Part shown: positions 10,801 to 19,330 of the stretch, in pieces | How positions within the stretch are numbered: position 1 is the first letter of the stretch | How the letters are laid out: each line of letters begins with the position of its first letter | Source of the DNA: CAYXFD01 sp964464175 | GTDB lineage: Bacteria > Cloacimonadota > Cloacimonadia > Cloacimonadales > JAJBBL01 | Assembly: GCA_964464175.1 (NCBI GenBank) | Contig: CAYXFD010000007.1 | Coordinates: forward strand, 1-64,000 | Direction: 5' to 3' | DNA: 64,000 nucleotides | Translations under genes and position numbers: made by a program | Notes under the pieces: model-generated | What the model was told of the DNA's origin: nothing | The model's database searches: none | The model's input: the letters and a program-made list of their open reading frames with translations, nothing else

Positions 10801-11130
10801 TGGAATGGTTACCGGAATAGCGGTTGGTCTCTCTATCAAGGTGTACATAGAATCGAAACAGCTTCCGATGATCTTGTCACAGCTTATGCTTTTCCTAATC
10901 CTGCTTTGCAGGGAGAAGTCAGGATCAGAGTAGAAGGAGCAAGTGAGCAGATTGAGCTTCAGATTTATGACATAACAGGTAAAAGACTGTTTTCCAGAAC
11001 CTATCAGGATAACATTGGGGCAACCCACGATCTTCTCTGGAATACCAAGGGTCTGGCGACAGGAATATATTTCGGGGTAGTAAAAACTAACGGTAGAACT
11101 GCTGATTTTAAAGTAGCGATTGAGAAATGA
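7840..11130 (+). CDS. Secreted M6-family metalloprotease with T9SS-type C-terminal domain
   Basis: A 1096-residue protein. The signal peptide spans about residues 1-30. The peptidase domain holds the zinc motif HEFGH at 278-282 in the context LAHEFGHSLGFVDLYN, followed by a downstream YWDLMDSG Met-turn-like segment, as in M6 (immune inhibitor A-like) proteases. A long middle region has beta-rich segments but no clear repeats. The last 85 residues (AYAFPNPALQGEVRI, LQIYDITGKRLF, GLATGIYFGVV) match the FlgD-like/type A sorting domain of type IX secretion. It probably degrades extracellular protein for this fermenter. The ribosome binding site is weak; ATG 7840 was chosen because the signal peptide starts there. 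Confidence 0.9.
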   Translation: MKLRNKIITFLPIILLLLAVWQPVSFLSATNLSSETGRLELAKDYPLRRDSVTGIRRIHPAESYFRSGREIREPSRTKNFDRILVLLVDFQEDDNPLTTGSGKFILEPDENYPVSLGAPPRDYQYFETNLEAMRYYYLAASLGNYDLQYDIYPLENDAKFAYTLPQEMGYYNPGLSDYDLFIERIEEYFQDIFTVADSYNEIDFGQYGHYVIIHAGSDWQHDVYGDTPSDLPSFFIQIGEGKEVWVNNGTVKITNACNVPETISQDGRYGLINAVLAHEFGHSLGFVDLYNVNNFYPGVGYWDLMDSGGTGRLVTMGDDGELYAIEGGLPTLPNAWHRLLVWEDEFQDMGVYHEINDFPFGSAISLSAASRLYDQDNPLPYFVKVPLNSSEYLLLENRHVDPDGDGGIAFKGAVPLTPGSTDYRVLLYPTAVYDDDLKPVYEYDWLLPGWMNERGESFGGGIIVWHIDEKIIYDEGVIDSEGNFRSNYENNSVNTDFRRRGIRIVEADNINDIGNPYSWFWNGTEYEPFFWYKPQLDEDGFFLGWSAVEFNRSLSANSKPPLLTNSGYPSLYKIFDISSSSGVMSFKYAFEPFENTGVLSSDKEISYLAPPGRSSFLAAATELPVFSNSGVRFLRHYYEPANQIDEWSDLFGEHSFAYTPTQPVISLERAGYPTNYYISSDEQLIRISEDVGSFQYKTIVFEEEIVESPLLIENEEDLLLLIPTADKVIIWSELDEKIIEILPVENARICFDGTAITAVSNNQIYQIPLDVIQPDTGSGKRSLKNERESGNYSSYLINKDLLAVEFSSDYYPVAYVDQSNPSHNAQFIQAVNGDIYKLRNSATTQIFNLEQYTREEPTQLALANIEEKVLLFFAAGEYLFALDIYGNLAQGFPRHLEKNTFSAAGDIRIFGIDGGVFLVLPVEDEGYLLYNYENGIERDLSIVWNKPGFPDHFYWEKESERLYFFFADKENYLYESVFATVESDPLLWNGYRNSGWSLYQGVHRIETASDDLVTAYAFPNPALQGEVRIRVEGASEQIELQIYDITGKRLFSRTYQDNIGATHDLLWNTKGLATGIYFGVVKTNGRTADFKVAIEK

Positions 11131-11255
11131 AAAGACTAATGATTGTTCTTTCGATAATGAACAGCGTTCCTGGGATAGTTTAAGAAGCAACTCGCTTTTA
11201 AGAATGAAAGATGTTTCAAGCATCAAAAACTTAGATTCAAGAGTAAGGAGAAAAA

Positions 11256-12146
11256 ATGAGTTTAACAATGTTAGGAAAAGAAAGGCTTAATCTCTCTTTT
11301 AGGAAGAAGTCACCAGTATTTAGGCTATCAATCTGTTTACTGTTCTTTTTGCTCTTATTTGTCAGCCTGCCGGCACAGATTTTCGAGCATGAGGATGGAG
11401 CCGAATGGGAGGATTCAGAAATAGTCAGAAGGGATAGAAAGTCAGCAGCAACAGCGATTATCATGTCTTCGATCTTTCCCGGCAGCGGACATTTTTATTC
11501 GAACAGGAGATCTATCGGTACTTTTATATTTCCTGTCATTGAAATAGCTCTTTGGGCAGGTTATATTCATTTTAATAATAAAGGTGATGACATAGAAAGG
11601 GATTACATCGCTCTTGCCAATACTCATTATGACAGAAATAGACAGGACACAGTACAAGACAATTTGATTAATAATTCTCAGTCCTCTGATATCTATACTG
11701 ACGATCATTTCCGCCTGGATAGCTCCAATACCCAGCATTTTTACGAGGATATAGGAAAATACAATAAGTATATTTTCGGTTGGGAAGATTGGTATAGAGA
11801 TTACTTTGAGTATGGTGTGGAGTGGAAATTTGATGAAGGTATGTGGATCGGAAACTATCCGACCCATCCGGACATTGCCGACAATGATAGTTATCATCCA
11901 CCCCGCAGTGAGTTGCGAAGAAAGTATATAGAGATGAGGCGTGAGGCACAAGATAATTATGACAGAAGGGTGTTAACAACTTTCGGACTGGCTCTCAACC
12001 GGATAGTCAGCGCACTTGATGTTGTGAGGGTTACGACCGTTTATAACCGTGAATTAAGGTATTCCTCAACAATTGATTTCGGTCTGCAGCCGGCTATGGT
12101 CAATAATCAGATAACCCCAACAATGAACATGCAGATTAAGTTTTAG
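11256..12146 (+). CDS. Membrane-associated protein of a tandem paralogous family, copy 1
   Basis: A 296-residue protein with an N-terminal hydrophobic signal/anchor (about 24-42), ending in the Ala-Gln of SLPAQ. It is followed by SSIFPGSGHFYSNRRS and a second hydrophobic stretch (FIFPVIEIALWAGYIHF). The P-G-x-G-x-x-Y/L pattern before a transmembrane helix resembles DUF5683-type proteins. The remainder is rich in Tyr, Asp and Arg. The two following genes share the same architecture. Start supported by AAGGAG 6 bases upstream. No enzymatic motif is visible; the function is unknown but an envelope location is likely. Confidence 0.75.
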   Translation: MSLTMLGKERLNLSFRKKSPVFRLSICLLFFLLLFVSLPAQIFEHEDGAEWEDSEIVRRDRKSAATAIIMSSIFPGSGHFYSNRRSIGTFIFPVIEIALWAGYIHFNNKGDDIERDYIALANTHYDRNRQDTVQDNLINNSQSSDIYTDDHFRLDSSNTQHFYEDIGKYNKYIFGWEDWYRDYFEYGVEWKFDEGMWIGNYPTHPDIADNDSYHPPRSELRRKYIEMRREAQDNYDRRVLTTFGLALNRIVSALDVVRVTTVYNRELRYSSTIDFGLQPAMVNNQITPTMNMQIKF

Positions 12147-12153
12147 GTAAAAC

Positions 12154-12828
12154 ATGAAAAAATCGTTCCTGCTCGCCTTGATATTGCTGTTATGTATGCC
12201 GCTACTCTTTTCGGAACAGGTATCAGCCAGAAAAGCCATGCTTTATTCAGCCTTGGTGCCCGGTTTAGGTGAGTTGTCTCTGGAAGATCATACCAGAGGT
12301 GCTCTGTTCATAGGTGCTGAAATCCTGATCCTGGCTTCCTATTTCCGTATCAACAAGGAGATTGATTGGAAAACGAATTCCTATCAGCAGTATGCCAATC
12401 GTTATGCCGGAGTAACTATCAACTCAGGGGATGATTACTACAGATTGATCAATGATTATATCAGTAGTGAACAGTATAATTCAGAGATAGAGATGTTTTA
12501 CCGGAACAGATATATTGTTTATGAGTATAACCCGGACTTGTATTACTATTATCTGGATCGGTATATGATAAGTGAGGAAGAAGCCTGGAACTGGGAAAGC
12601 CGTAACACCTGGCTACGCTACCGGGAAATCAGAAGAGAAAAACAGAGCCTGGAAATCCTGGCTAATTTTGCTCTGGGAGCAGCCTTTGTCAATCGTTTGA
12701 TAAGTATAATCGACACGGCATTGTTAGCCAGAAGGATCAATCGCGAAAGCTCATTATTGTCCAATATTAGGTTAGAGCCGGATATCAAACGGAAGGGGTG
12801 TATTCTATCATATGAAATTGAATTTTAG
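12154..12828 (+). CDS. Tandem paralogous membrane-associated protein, copy 2
   Basis: A 224-residue protein that starts 7 bases after copy 1. It has a short signal peptide (about 1-20, ending LLFSEQ), then MLYSALVPGLGELSLEDHTRG and a hydrophobic segment (ALFIGAEILILASYF). A second conserved block, WNWESRNTWLRYREIRREKQ, precedes a hydrophobic LANFALGAAFVNRLIS. Copy 3 repeats both blocks (PGWGELS, WNWESREHRRDYSIMRK), which shows duplication and divergence. Translation is probably coupled to its neighbours. The function is unknown; DUF5683-like. Confidence 0.75.
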   Translation: MKKSFLLALILLLCMPLLFSEQVSARKAMLYSALVPGLGELSLEDHTRGALFIGAEILILASYFRINKEIDWKTNSYQQYANRYAGVTINSGDDYYRLINDYISSEQYNSEIEMFYRNRYIVYEYNPDLYYYYLDRYMISEEEAWNWESRNTWLRYREIRREKQSLEILANFALGAAFVNRLISIIDTALLARRINRESSLLSNIRLEPDIKRKGCILSYEIEF

Positions 12829-13657
12829 GAATATAGTTATCATCTATAGCGTAAACAGAGGTGTATTAACATCTACGATTCTCTTACTCTGGTTTTTTTC
12901 ATTTACTGTTGTTCTTGGAGCACAGGTAGAAAATGATCTTGATAAGATGAAGCTCCTTTCAGATATGCCGGAAAAAATTGAAGAAACCCTCCGTTTACCG
13001 GAAACGCCAATTGAAACAGAAGATGAAGTTCATGATTTGAGAGAAAGGCGTTCCGGTGGTTTTCCGGGATTCTTAAAATCTGCCCTGATACCTGGCTGGG
13101 GAGAACTTAGTATGTCAAACAAAAGCGGTTATGCCTTTCTCGCGATGGAGTTATTACTCTGGTCGAGTCATTTCTTTTTTTTATCCGAGGTGAAGTTACG
13201 GGAAGAGGAAGCATATATCTATGCTTTACAAAATGCCGGCATTAATCCCGGAAATCGTGATGAAGAATATCTTGTTCTGCTCGGTAAATATAACAGTTCT
13301 GGTTTCGAGCCGGGGGGCTACAATGAGATGGTTTACCGTCGGGCAAAATCTCTTTTTTCTGATCCGTATGAGCAGGATCAATATATTGCAGAGAATGCCA
13401 TTTCTGAGGAATCATTATTCTGGAACTGGGAATCGAGAGAGCATCGAAGAGACTACAGTATAATGAGGAAAAATGCAGATCATAACAGAGATTACGCCAA
13501 AGCAGTAGTAGGAGCTATTGTCGCTAACCATTTGATCAGTATGATAAATTCCGTAAGGATTGGGGTAACAAGGAGGCGGGCTGAGAGGGTCAATTTCGGA
13601 GTTAAGTTTGACAGAGAGCGGGAAACACCTCTTTTACAGACCGAAATCAGTTTCTGA
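12812..13657 (+). CDS. Tandem paralogous membrane-associated protein, copy 3
   Basis: A 281-residue protein overlapping the end of copy 2 by 17 bases, which suggests coupled translation. The N-terminus has a hydrophobic segment (STILLLWFFSFTVVLGA) ending in AQ like a signal peptidase site. An acidic linker follows, then LIPGWGELSMSNKSG with a transmembrane segment, the WNWESRE block, and AVVGAIVANHLISMINS, which matches the C-terminal hydrophobic block of copy 2. The last residues (LLQTEISF) end in Phe, as do copies 1 and 2, so outer-membrane association is possible. The function is unknown. Confidence 0.75.
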   Translation: MKLNFRNIVIIYSVNRGVLTSTILLLWFFSFTVVLGAQVENDLDKMKLLSDMPEKIEETLRLPETPIETEDEVHDLRERRSGGFPGFLKSALIPGWGELSMSNKSGYAFLAMELLLWSSHFFFLSEVKLREEEAYIYALQNAGINPGNRDEEYLVLLGKYNSSGFEPGGYNEMVYRRAKSLFSDPYEQDQYIAENAISEESLFWNWESREHRRDYSIMRKNADHNRDYAKAVVGAIVANHLISMINSVRIGVTRRRAERVNFGVKFDRERETPLLQTEISF

Positions 13658-13695
13658 TGCCAGGAAGATCATGAGAAGAAGAACAAGGAAGATAA

Positions 13696-15288
13696 ATGAA
13701 TAACAACGATAAAATTAAAGACAAGCTGAAGCCTAAGGATATAAGTAACGGCAATAATAAGCAGGAAATGATCAGAATTGATGGGAATAGTTTGACTCTG
13801 GATTCTGTGAAAGCAGTAGCCGAAGATTTTGCCCAGGTCAGCTTATCCGATTCAACGAAGAAGGATGTTGAGAAGTGTCGTGCTTTTGTGGAAAAATTAG
13901 TTTCTGAAAAGCGGGTAGTTTATGGTTTAACAACAGGTTTTGGTAAATTTGCCCGGGAGATTATCCCTGCCGACAAAATTGAAGAACTTCAGGAGAATTT
14001 GATTTTGAGTCATGCCACTGGAGTAGGAAACAATTTTTCCATACCGGAAACGAGAGCGATTACCCTTTTACGGTGTAATGTTCTGGCAAAGGGATATTCC
14101 GGGATCAAACTTAAAACATTAGAGACTTTGATTGATATGCTCAATGCGGAAATTCATCCCTGTATTCCGGAAAAGGGGTCGGTAGGTGCAAGTGGTGACC
14201 TGGCTCCTTTATCTCACCTGGCTTTAGTACTTATTGGAGAGGGTTATGCTGAGTATAAGGGAAAGATAATGCCCGGGGCTGAAGCCATGGCGAAAGCCGG
14301 TTTGAATCCTGTCCGCTTGGCAGCAAAGGAGGGTTTAGCCCTCAATAATGGAACACAGGTTATGACTGCCATCGGAGCTCTAACTTTACGCAAGGCACTG
14401 CATCTTTGCCGGGTAGCAGATATCTGTGCAGCGGTTACGGTAGATGCAATGCTTGGAACAACAGCAGCTTATGATCATTTAATCCATAGTGTCAGGCCTC
14501 ACGAAGGTCAATTGATAGTTGCGGAGAATCTGAGGGAATTATTGGCCGGAAGTGGGATAAGAGAATCTCATCTCTATTGTGACAGAGTTCAGGATCCATA
14601 CAGCCTGAGATGTGTGCCTCAGGTTCATGGAGCTGTTCGAGATGCTCTCAAGTATGTCGGAAAAACGATTGAAACAGAGCTTAATTCAGCCACCGATAAT
14701 CCCTTGATCTTTACCGAAGAGGAAGAGGTAATTTCCGGAGGGAATTTTCACGGCCAACCCGTTGCTTTTGCCTGTGATGTTTTAGGTATTACTTCTGCAG
14801 AGCTTGGAAGTATAGCAGAGAGACGGATAGAACAACTCTGTAATCCGGCTTTGAATCGGGAACTCAAGCCTTTCTTAGCTCCCCGTCCCGGTTTGGATTC
14901 GGGATTTATGATAGCTCATGTTACAGCAGCTGCCCTCGTTTCTGAGAACAAGACCCTGGCTTATCCTGCTTCAGTTGATTCAATTCCTACTTCAGCTAAT
15001 CAGGAAGATCATGTTAGCATGGGAACGATAGGAGCAATAAAAGCAAGACAGGTAATTGATAATCTTAGTTACATTCTCGGGATAGAATTGATGGTAGCTC
15101 TTCAGGGTTTGGAACAGAGAGAAGCATCATCTTCTCCTGTTATTGAGGCAATTAAGAATGAAGTCAGAAAGGGAGTTGCTTATCTGGAGAAAGACAGGAA
15201 TCTTAATGAAGATATCCAGTTTATGAAGAGATTTGTCGAATCAGACAGGATGTTAGAGTTAGTGAATAGTTACTTCGATATAAAGTAA
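13696..15288 (+). CDS. hutH: Histidine ammonia-lyase
   Basis: A 530-residue member of the aromatic amino acid lyase family that deaminates L-histidine to urocanate. The Ala165-Ser166-Gly167 triad in GSVGASGDLAPLSHL forms the MIO electrophile. YGLTTGFGKF near residue 77, SATDNPLIF and QEDHVSMG are family hallmarks. It has about 24 extra residues before the usual start (IRIDGNSLTLDSV). The upstream ATG is kept because AAGGA precedes it, while Met25 lacks a well-spaced site. No hutU, hutI or hutG is nearby, so histidine breakdown would depend on genes elsewhere. The downstream neighbour is an unrelated TPR lipoprotein. Confidence 0.95.
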   Translation: MNNNDKIKDKLKPKDISNGNNKQEMIRIDGNSLTLDSVKAVAEDFAQVSLSDSTKKDVEKCRAFVEKLVSEKRVVYGLTTGFGKFAREIIPADKIEELQENLILSHATGVGNNFSIPETRAITLLRCNVLAKGYSGIKLKTLETLIDMLNAEIHPCIPEKGSVGASGDLAPLSHLALVLIGEGYAEYKGKIMPGAEAMAKAGLNPVRLAAKEGLALNNGTQVMTAIGALTLRKALHLCRVADICAAVTVDAMLGTTAAYDHLIHSVRPHEGQLIVAENLRELLAGSGIRESHLYCDRVQDPYSLRCVPQVHGAVRDALKYVGKTIETELNSATDNPLIFTEEEEVISGGNFHGQPVAFACDVLGITSAELGSIAERRIEQLCNPALNRELKPFLAPRPGLDSGFMIAHVTAAALVSENKTLAYPASVDSIPTSANQEDHVSMGTIGAIKARQVIDNLSYILGIELMVALQGLEQREASSSPVIEAIKNEVRKGVAYLEKDRNLNEDIQFMKRFVESDRMLELVNSYFDIK

Positions 15289-15362
15289 GCAGGAATTCGT
15301 TAGTTACTATAAAAACCAGCAAAATGTTAAGCAGATTCAAGAAAGTAAAAAAAGAGATAAGC

Positions 15363-17540
15363 ATGAATAAAGAGCAGATTGAAATAAAAAGAAGCCTTTT
15401 ACCGATAAATGAAACAGAGAGTCATAAATATACCTGCTCTGTTTTTAAAAAGGGATGGTCTTTCTGTCGCTGTTTTTCATTAACAAGACTATCTCTGATT
15501 ATGCTTGTTGTCTTTGCTTTGCTGATGACTTCCTGTGTCTACTACAATACAGTTTATAATGCAGAGAAGTATTTTGCCAGTGCCCAGGAACAACCTCTGA
15601 GAGATACGGGTAGACCCGGACCGAGAGCTATTCAGGATTATGATAAAGTAATTGAACGATGTACTTATATTCTGAAAGAACACAGTGACAGCAAGTGGGC
15701 TGACAATGCCTTGTATCTGCTGGCGAGATCGATGTATTATAAAAAACAAAGCCCTTTGCAAGCTAAAGAACGATTTCAAGATTTGTTAAGAATATTTCCG
15801 GAAAGTGAGTTCGCACCTTATGCCTTGATATATATAGCTAAGATAGACTATGAAATGAAGGATAAACGGGAAGCTCACCGCAGACTGCAAGAGATACTCG
15901 ACAATGCTGAGTACAGAGAACTACACCCTGAAGTTCTCCTTCTTAAAGGTACTTTCTATTTAGATGATAATGATTACGGAAGAGCTCAGGAAAATCTGCA
16001 AAACATAATTGAAAGATTCCCTAAGTCCCAGCAGTTTGAATTGGCTTTCTTTACTTTAGGTTTGGCGCATTTGGAAAACGAAAACTACACTCAGTCTAAA
16101 GAAGTATTTGAAATTCTGCTCGAATCAAGAGCAGCAAGAAGAACTAAACTCAATTCCCGCTATTATATTGCCCTTAATCACTTTCATCTGTTAGAATATG
16201 ACGAAGCTTTAGATATTTTGCAGAGCCTTTTAAAGCAGGAGTATGAACAGGAAAATATTCCTCGTCTGAATCTACTTAAGGCAAGATGTTTTGCCGGTAT
16301 CGGGGAGTATGAAGAAGCAGAATCTCTCTTCAAAACGGTAATTGATGTTAACAAAAGAACATTGATCTCGGCTGAAGCCTGTTATCATTTAGCTGAAATG
16401 TTTTTTTTGGAGTTGCTTGACTATGAGAAAGCGATCACCTACTATAATCAGATTCAGGCAGAATTCAGGGCTTCACCTTTTGTAGAAAAAGGGGTAGCAA
16501 GAAGTGCTGTTGTAAGCCAAATAGTTCAGTTCAGCAGAGAAGACAGAAGTATAAGTACCGCTGATTTAATCAATGAACAGTTTAAACTTGCGGAATATTA
16601 TCTCTATGTAATGAACATGCCTGACTCTTCCCTCAGTGTTTACAATAGTGTCAAAAAACAAAAACTGAGGCTGCAAAAAGACCTGGACTCACTCAAGACA
16701 AGATATGAGAAACTGATAGATAACAAAAGTTTCGAAGCGACGGAACTCCAGGAAGTTACTTTCCGGGAAGAAGAACCGGTGGAGACAGAAGAAGTTGTTA
16801 TAGATAGCTTGAATATTACTGAAATCGAATCAGATATTGCAAGTATGGAAGAAGATCTGATGTTGTACCAGAAAGAATTCTCTCCCTATTCTGAGTTTTC
16901 GACTGCCTGGATATGGCTCAATGTCAAGAATGATCAAACAAAAGCTGAAGAAGTTTATAACAGGATGCTGGAGCATTATCCGGAAAACCGTTATACTTAT
17001 GCCACAGAGGCTTTATTAGAAGGAAAAGAAGTGAGATTTGCCACTCCACTTGAGTTGCAGATGGAGAAGAACTATGAAGCAGCTGTGGAGAAGCTGGAAA
17101 AGGCTCCGGAAGATGCTATCTATTTATTGAGTTCCATCAAGGATGAACTCACTAAGATATTCCTGGATAACAGCAGATACAATTCTCAGGGTCTTGAAAA
17201 GATCTATTATAAAACTCTTTTTAGTCTGGGTTATGCTTACTATTTTCAAATAGGTGACAGTCTCAGTGCAAAACCATATTTTGATGATCTCTTGCAGGAA
17301 AAGGGTGATAGTGAATACAGTCAGTTCATCAATCGTTTCTATCAGAATAACAAATTTATAGTGGAAGATTCTTTTGATGTTTTGAGAGAAGAGAGTAAAG
17401 ACGACCCTACGAAACCGGAAGAATCGTCAGAGAGATCGGAATCAGGAGAGTATATTGATGACTTGATTTCCGAAGAAGAAGAGGGAGTAGAGTTTGTTCC
17501 CGACCCCGGACCAAAATCTCCTGAAACAGGTAAAGATTAG
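15363..17540 (+). CDS. TPR-repeat lipoprotein
   Basis: About 725 residues from ATG 15363; an earlier in-frame ATG at 15324 has no ribosome binding site. A basic then hydrophobic segment ends in the lipobox LLMTSC (Cys58), so the mature protein should be lipid-anchored. From there to the C-terminus there are many helical pairs with TPR spacing (A-x-Y-x-L-A-R, Y-x-x-A-L...Y/L...F-P), as in outer-membrane TPR proteins such as BamD/YbgF-type or gliding-related scaffolds. A coiled-coil, Glu-rich insert lies around 430-510, and the tail is acidic. It likely scaffolds an envelope complex. The leader before the hydrophobic core is long (about 40 residues), so the true start could be later. Confidence 0.75.
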   Translation: MNKEQIEIKRSLLPINETESHKYTCSVFKKGWSFCRCFSLTRLSLIMLVVFALLMTSCVYYNTVYNAEKYFASAQEQPLRDTGRPGPRAIQDYDKVIERCTYILKEHSDSKWADNALYLLARSMYYKKQSPLQAKERFQDLLRIFPESEFAPYALIYIAKIDYEMKDKREAHRRLQEILDNAEYRELHPEVLLLKGTFYLDDNDYGRAQENLQNIIERFPKSQQFELAFFTLGLAHLENENYTQSKEVFEILLESRAARRTKLNSRYYIALNHFHLLEYDEALDILQSLLKQEYEQENIPRLNLLKARCFAGIGEYEEAESLFKTVIDVNKRTLISAEACYHLAEMFFLELLDYEKAITYYNQIQAEFRASPFVEKGVARSAVVSQIVQFSREDRSISTADLINEQFKLAEYYLYVMNMPDSSLSVYNSVKKQKLRLQKDLDSLKTRYEKLIDNKSFEATELQEVTFREEEPVETEEVVIDSLNITEIESDIASMEEDLMLYQKEFSPYSEFSTAWIWLNVKNDQTKAEEVYNRMLEHYPENRYTYATEALLEGKEVRFATPLELQMEKNYEAAVEKLEKAPEDAIYLLSSIKDELTKIFLDNSRYNSQGLEKIYYKTLFSLGYAYYFQIGDSLSAKPYFDDLLQEKGDSEYSQFINRFYQNNKFIVEDSFDVLREESKDDPTKPEESSERSESGEYIDDLISEEEEGVEFVPDPGPKSPETGKD

Positions 17541-17621
17541 TCACTGTAACGACTACCTACAGTTAAACTGTATGGGATTTACTTCAGAGTTGAAAAAGTC
17601 GAAACACAAAGAGCTGATAAA

Positions 17622-18314
17622 ATGATTAAAGATAACTTTTCCGTCATAAGTCCTACCGAAGTTTTCTTCAGCAGACAGTGTACCCTCTTTAAGCTGTTCA
17701 CGACATTCGTAGGTATCTATCTTGCTTTTTTTCTTCGCTGGGAGTATTTTCTTATGACCTTTATGGTTACGGTTTTATGGTTAGCTGTTAACTATAGATT
17801 ATTATGGTATTATCTGAGAACTCTTATCAATTTCTCACCTTTTATTACCGCCTATTTGCTTTTAAGCCTGCTTACAGATCTCTCTTTCCCAAAACAGCTT
17901 TTTTTTGTCGGAAGAATTTGCTTAATGTTGCTTTTTTCGGTATTCTTATTCAAAACAACAAATGCTGAAAGATTTCTTGCCGAAACATATACTATCAGAC
18001 GCTGGAAGCCGCTTAACAGTATCGTTGCCTTCTGCCTCGCCACAGTCATATTCGTTAAGCTCTTCTTCAATGAGATTAAAATTGTTAGATATGGGGCAAA
18101 AAGGTTAGAAGGGATCATCAATATCATAGTAGATTCTTTTACCAATGTTTACCGTCAAATTGATTCAATCGAAGAGATAGTTACGCATTTAGCCACGAAA
18201 GATTTCAGAACAGAAGATGAAGAGGGAGTGACAGCAAAGTGTGAGCTTTTTAATGGAGCGAATATCTATTTGACCTTTCTGCTTTCACTCTTTGTAGTAA
18301 TTATGGCTTTATGA
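17622..18314 (+). CDS. Polytopic inner-membrane protein, weakly EcfT/CbiQ-like
   Basis: A 230-residue protein with four to six hydrophobic helices (about 25-45, 47-65, 72-92, 97-112, 130-150 and 213-230). The stretch with FKTTNAERFLAETYTIRRW followed by a helix and a basic/acidic cytoplasmic segment resembles the T-component of ECF transporters, but the diagnostic Ala-Arg-Gly coupling motifs are not evident and no ATPase or S-component is adjacent. It sits between the TPR lipoprotein gene and truA. I cannot name a function; the EcfT comparison is an inference. Confidence 0.6.
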   Translation: MIKDNFSVISPTEVFFSRQCTLFKLFTTFVGIYLAFFLRWEYFLMTFMVTVLWLAVNYRLLWYYLRTLINFSPFITAYLLLSLLTDLSFPKQLFFVGRICLMLLFSVFLFKTTNAERFLAETYTIRRWKPLNSIVAFCLATVIFVKLFFNEIKIVRYGAKRLEGIINIIVDSFTNVYRQIDSIEEIVTHLATKDFRTEDEEGVTAKCELFNGANIYLTFLLSLFVVIMAL

Positions 18315-18345
18315 TCATTTGGAGCGATCGGGAGTTAATAATAGC

Positions 18346-19116
18346 GTGAACAGATTTGTCTTGCGAATTGCTTATGACGGTTCTGGTTTTCATGGCTGGC
18401 AAAAGCAACCGGCAGCACGAACAGTTCAGGGAGAAATAGAAAGAGCCCTTAGTGAAATAGCTAAAGAACAGATCAAGACCATCGGATCATCCAGAACGGA
18501 TACGGGTGTACATGCCCTAAATCAGTTCGTTCATTTTGATTTTCCCTTTAACATGACACCGCAACAGATTAAACTTGCCATAACCACGAAATTAGCAAAA
18601 GACATAAAGATTAATCAGGTGTACACGGTTGAAAATGATTTTAATGTCCGGTTTGAAGCAATCGGCAGGTCTTACAAATATATTATAGCGAAAGAATTGA
18701 CTCCGTTCAACAGGCTTTACAAAAGCTTTTTTCCTAAATACAAGATCAAAAAAGAACAGATAGAACAATGCTTACCCCTTCTTATGGGAAGAAACGATTT
18801 TGAATTCTTTTGTCAAAAGAGAGAGGATCTGCACACTTATATTTCTGTGGTCAGTGCTGTTGCTTTTCATGAGACTAAAGATGAGTTTATTTTCGAGATT
18901 ACGGCAGACAGATTTCTTCATAACATGGTCAGGAGAATTATCGGAACAATGGTCAGGTTATCTGATAACAAGGAAGTATATCAGATAATGAAGGAGTTAC
19001 TTTCCCGGAACAGAGAATACCTGCATCTTGTATTTACTGCCCCCCCACAGGGTTTATATCTGATGAACGTGCTCTATCCTGCCGGTCACTTTCCGGAATA
19101 TGAATTTAACGCGTGA
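18346..19116 (+). CDS. truA: tRNA pseudouridine(38-40) synthase
   Basis: Converts U38-U40 in tRNA anticodon arms to pseudouridine. The motif SSRTDTGVHA contains the catalytic Asp52. AYDGSGFHGWQ at the N-terminus and FLHNMVRRIIGTMV near the C-terminus are standard TruA signatures, and about 256 residues is normal length. I prefer the GTG start at 18346 (GGGAG at 18330-18334, 11-base spacing; protein begins MNRFVLRIAYDG) over a TTG at 18319 that lacks a ribosome binding site. A partial, decayed duplicate of its 3' end lies about 5 kb downstream at 23838-24066. Confidence 0.95.
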   Translation: MNRFVLRIAYDGSGFHGWQKQPAARTVQGEIERALSEIAKEQIKTIGSSRTDTGVHALNQFVHFDFPFNMTPQQIKLAITTKLAKDIKINQVYTVENDFNVRFEAIGRSYKYIIAKELTPFNRLYKSFFPKYKIKKEQIEQCLPLLMGRNDFEFFCQKREDLHTYISVVSAVAFHETKDEFIFEITADRFLHNMVRRIIGTMVRLSDNKEVYQIMKELLSRNREYLHLVFTAPPQGLYLMNVLYPAGHFPEYEFNA

Positions 19117-19161
19117 CTATCAGATAGTTAGTTGCGAGTATTTGCATTATCTCCTGAGACT

Positions 19162-19330
19162 GACAGTTAATAATTGCTAACCATTGTACACATAAGATTT
19201 AACAGTCGCAGTAATAGACTAATATCTATCAGTCGAGAGTTTAGGGCAGTTTAAAAAATCGAATATTTCTTGCTGCTCGCTTGTTGTTTTTGTCAATCCA
19301 ACTCTATAACGATCTTTCGTTCTCCACTCG
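19162..19330. repeat. Direct repeat B, copy 1
   Basis: This segment (from CAGTTAATAATTGCTAAC to CTCCACTCG) recurs at 23612-23789 in the same orientation. The 70-bp core (19261-19330 versus 23720-23789) differs at only 5 positions. It contains the 3' part of the 47-codon ORF. Confidence 0.85.
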
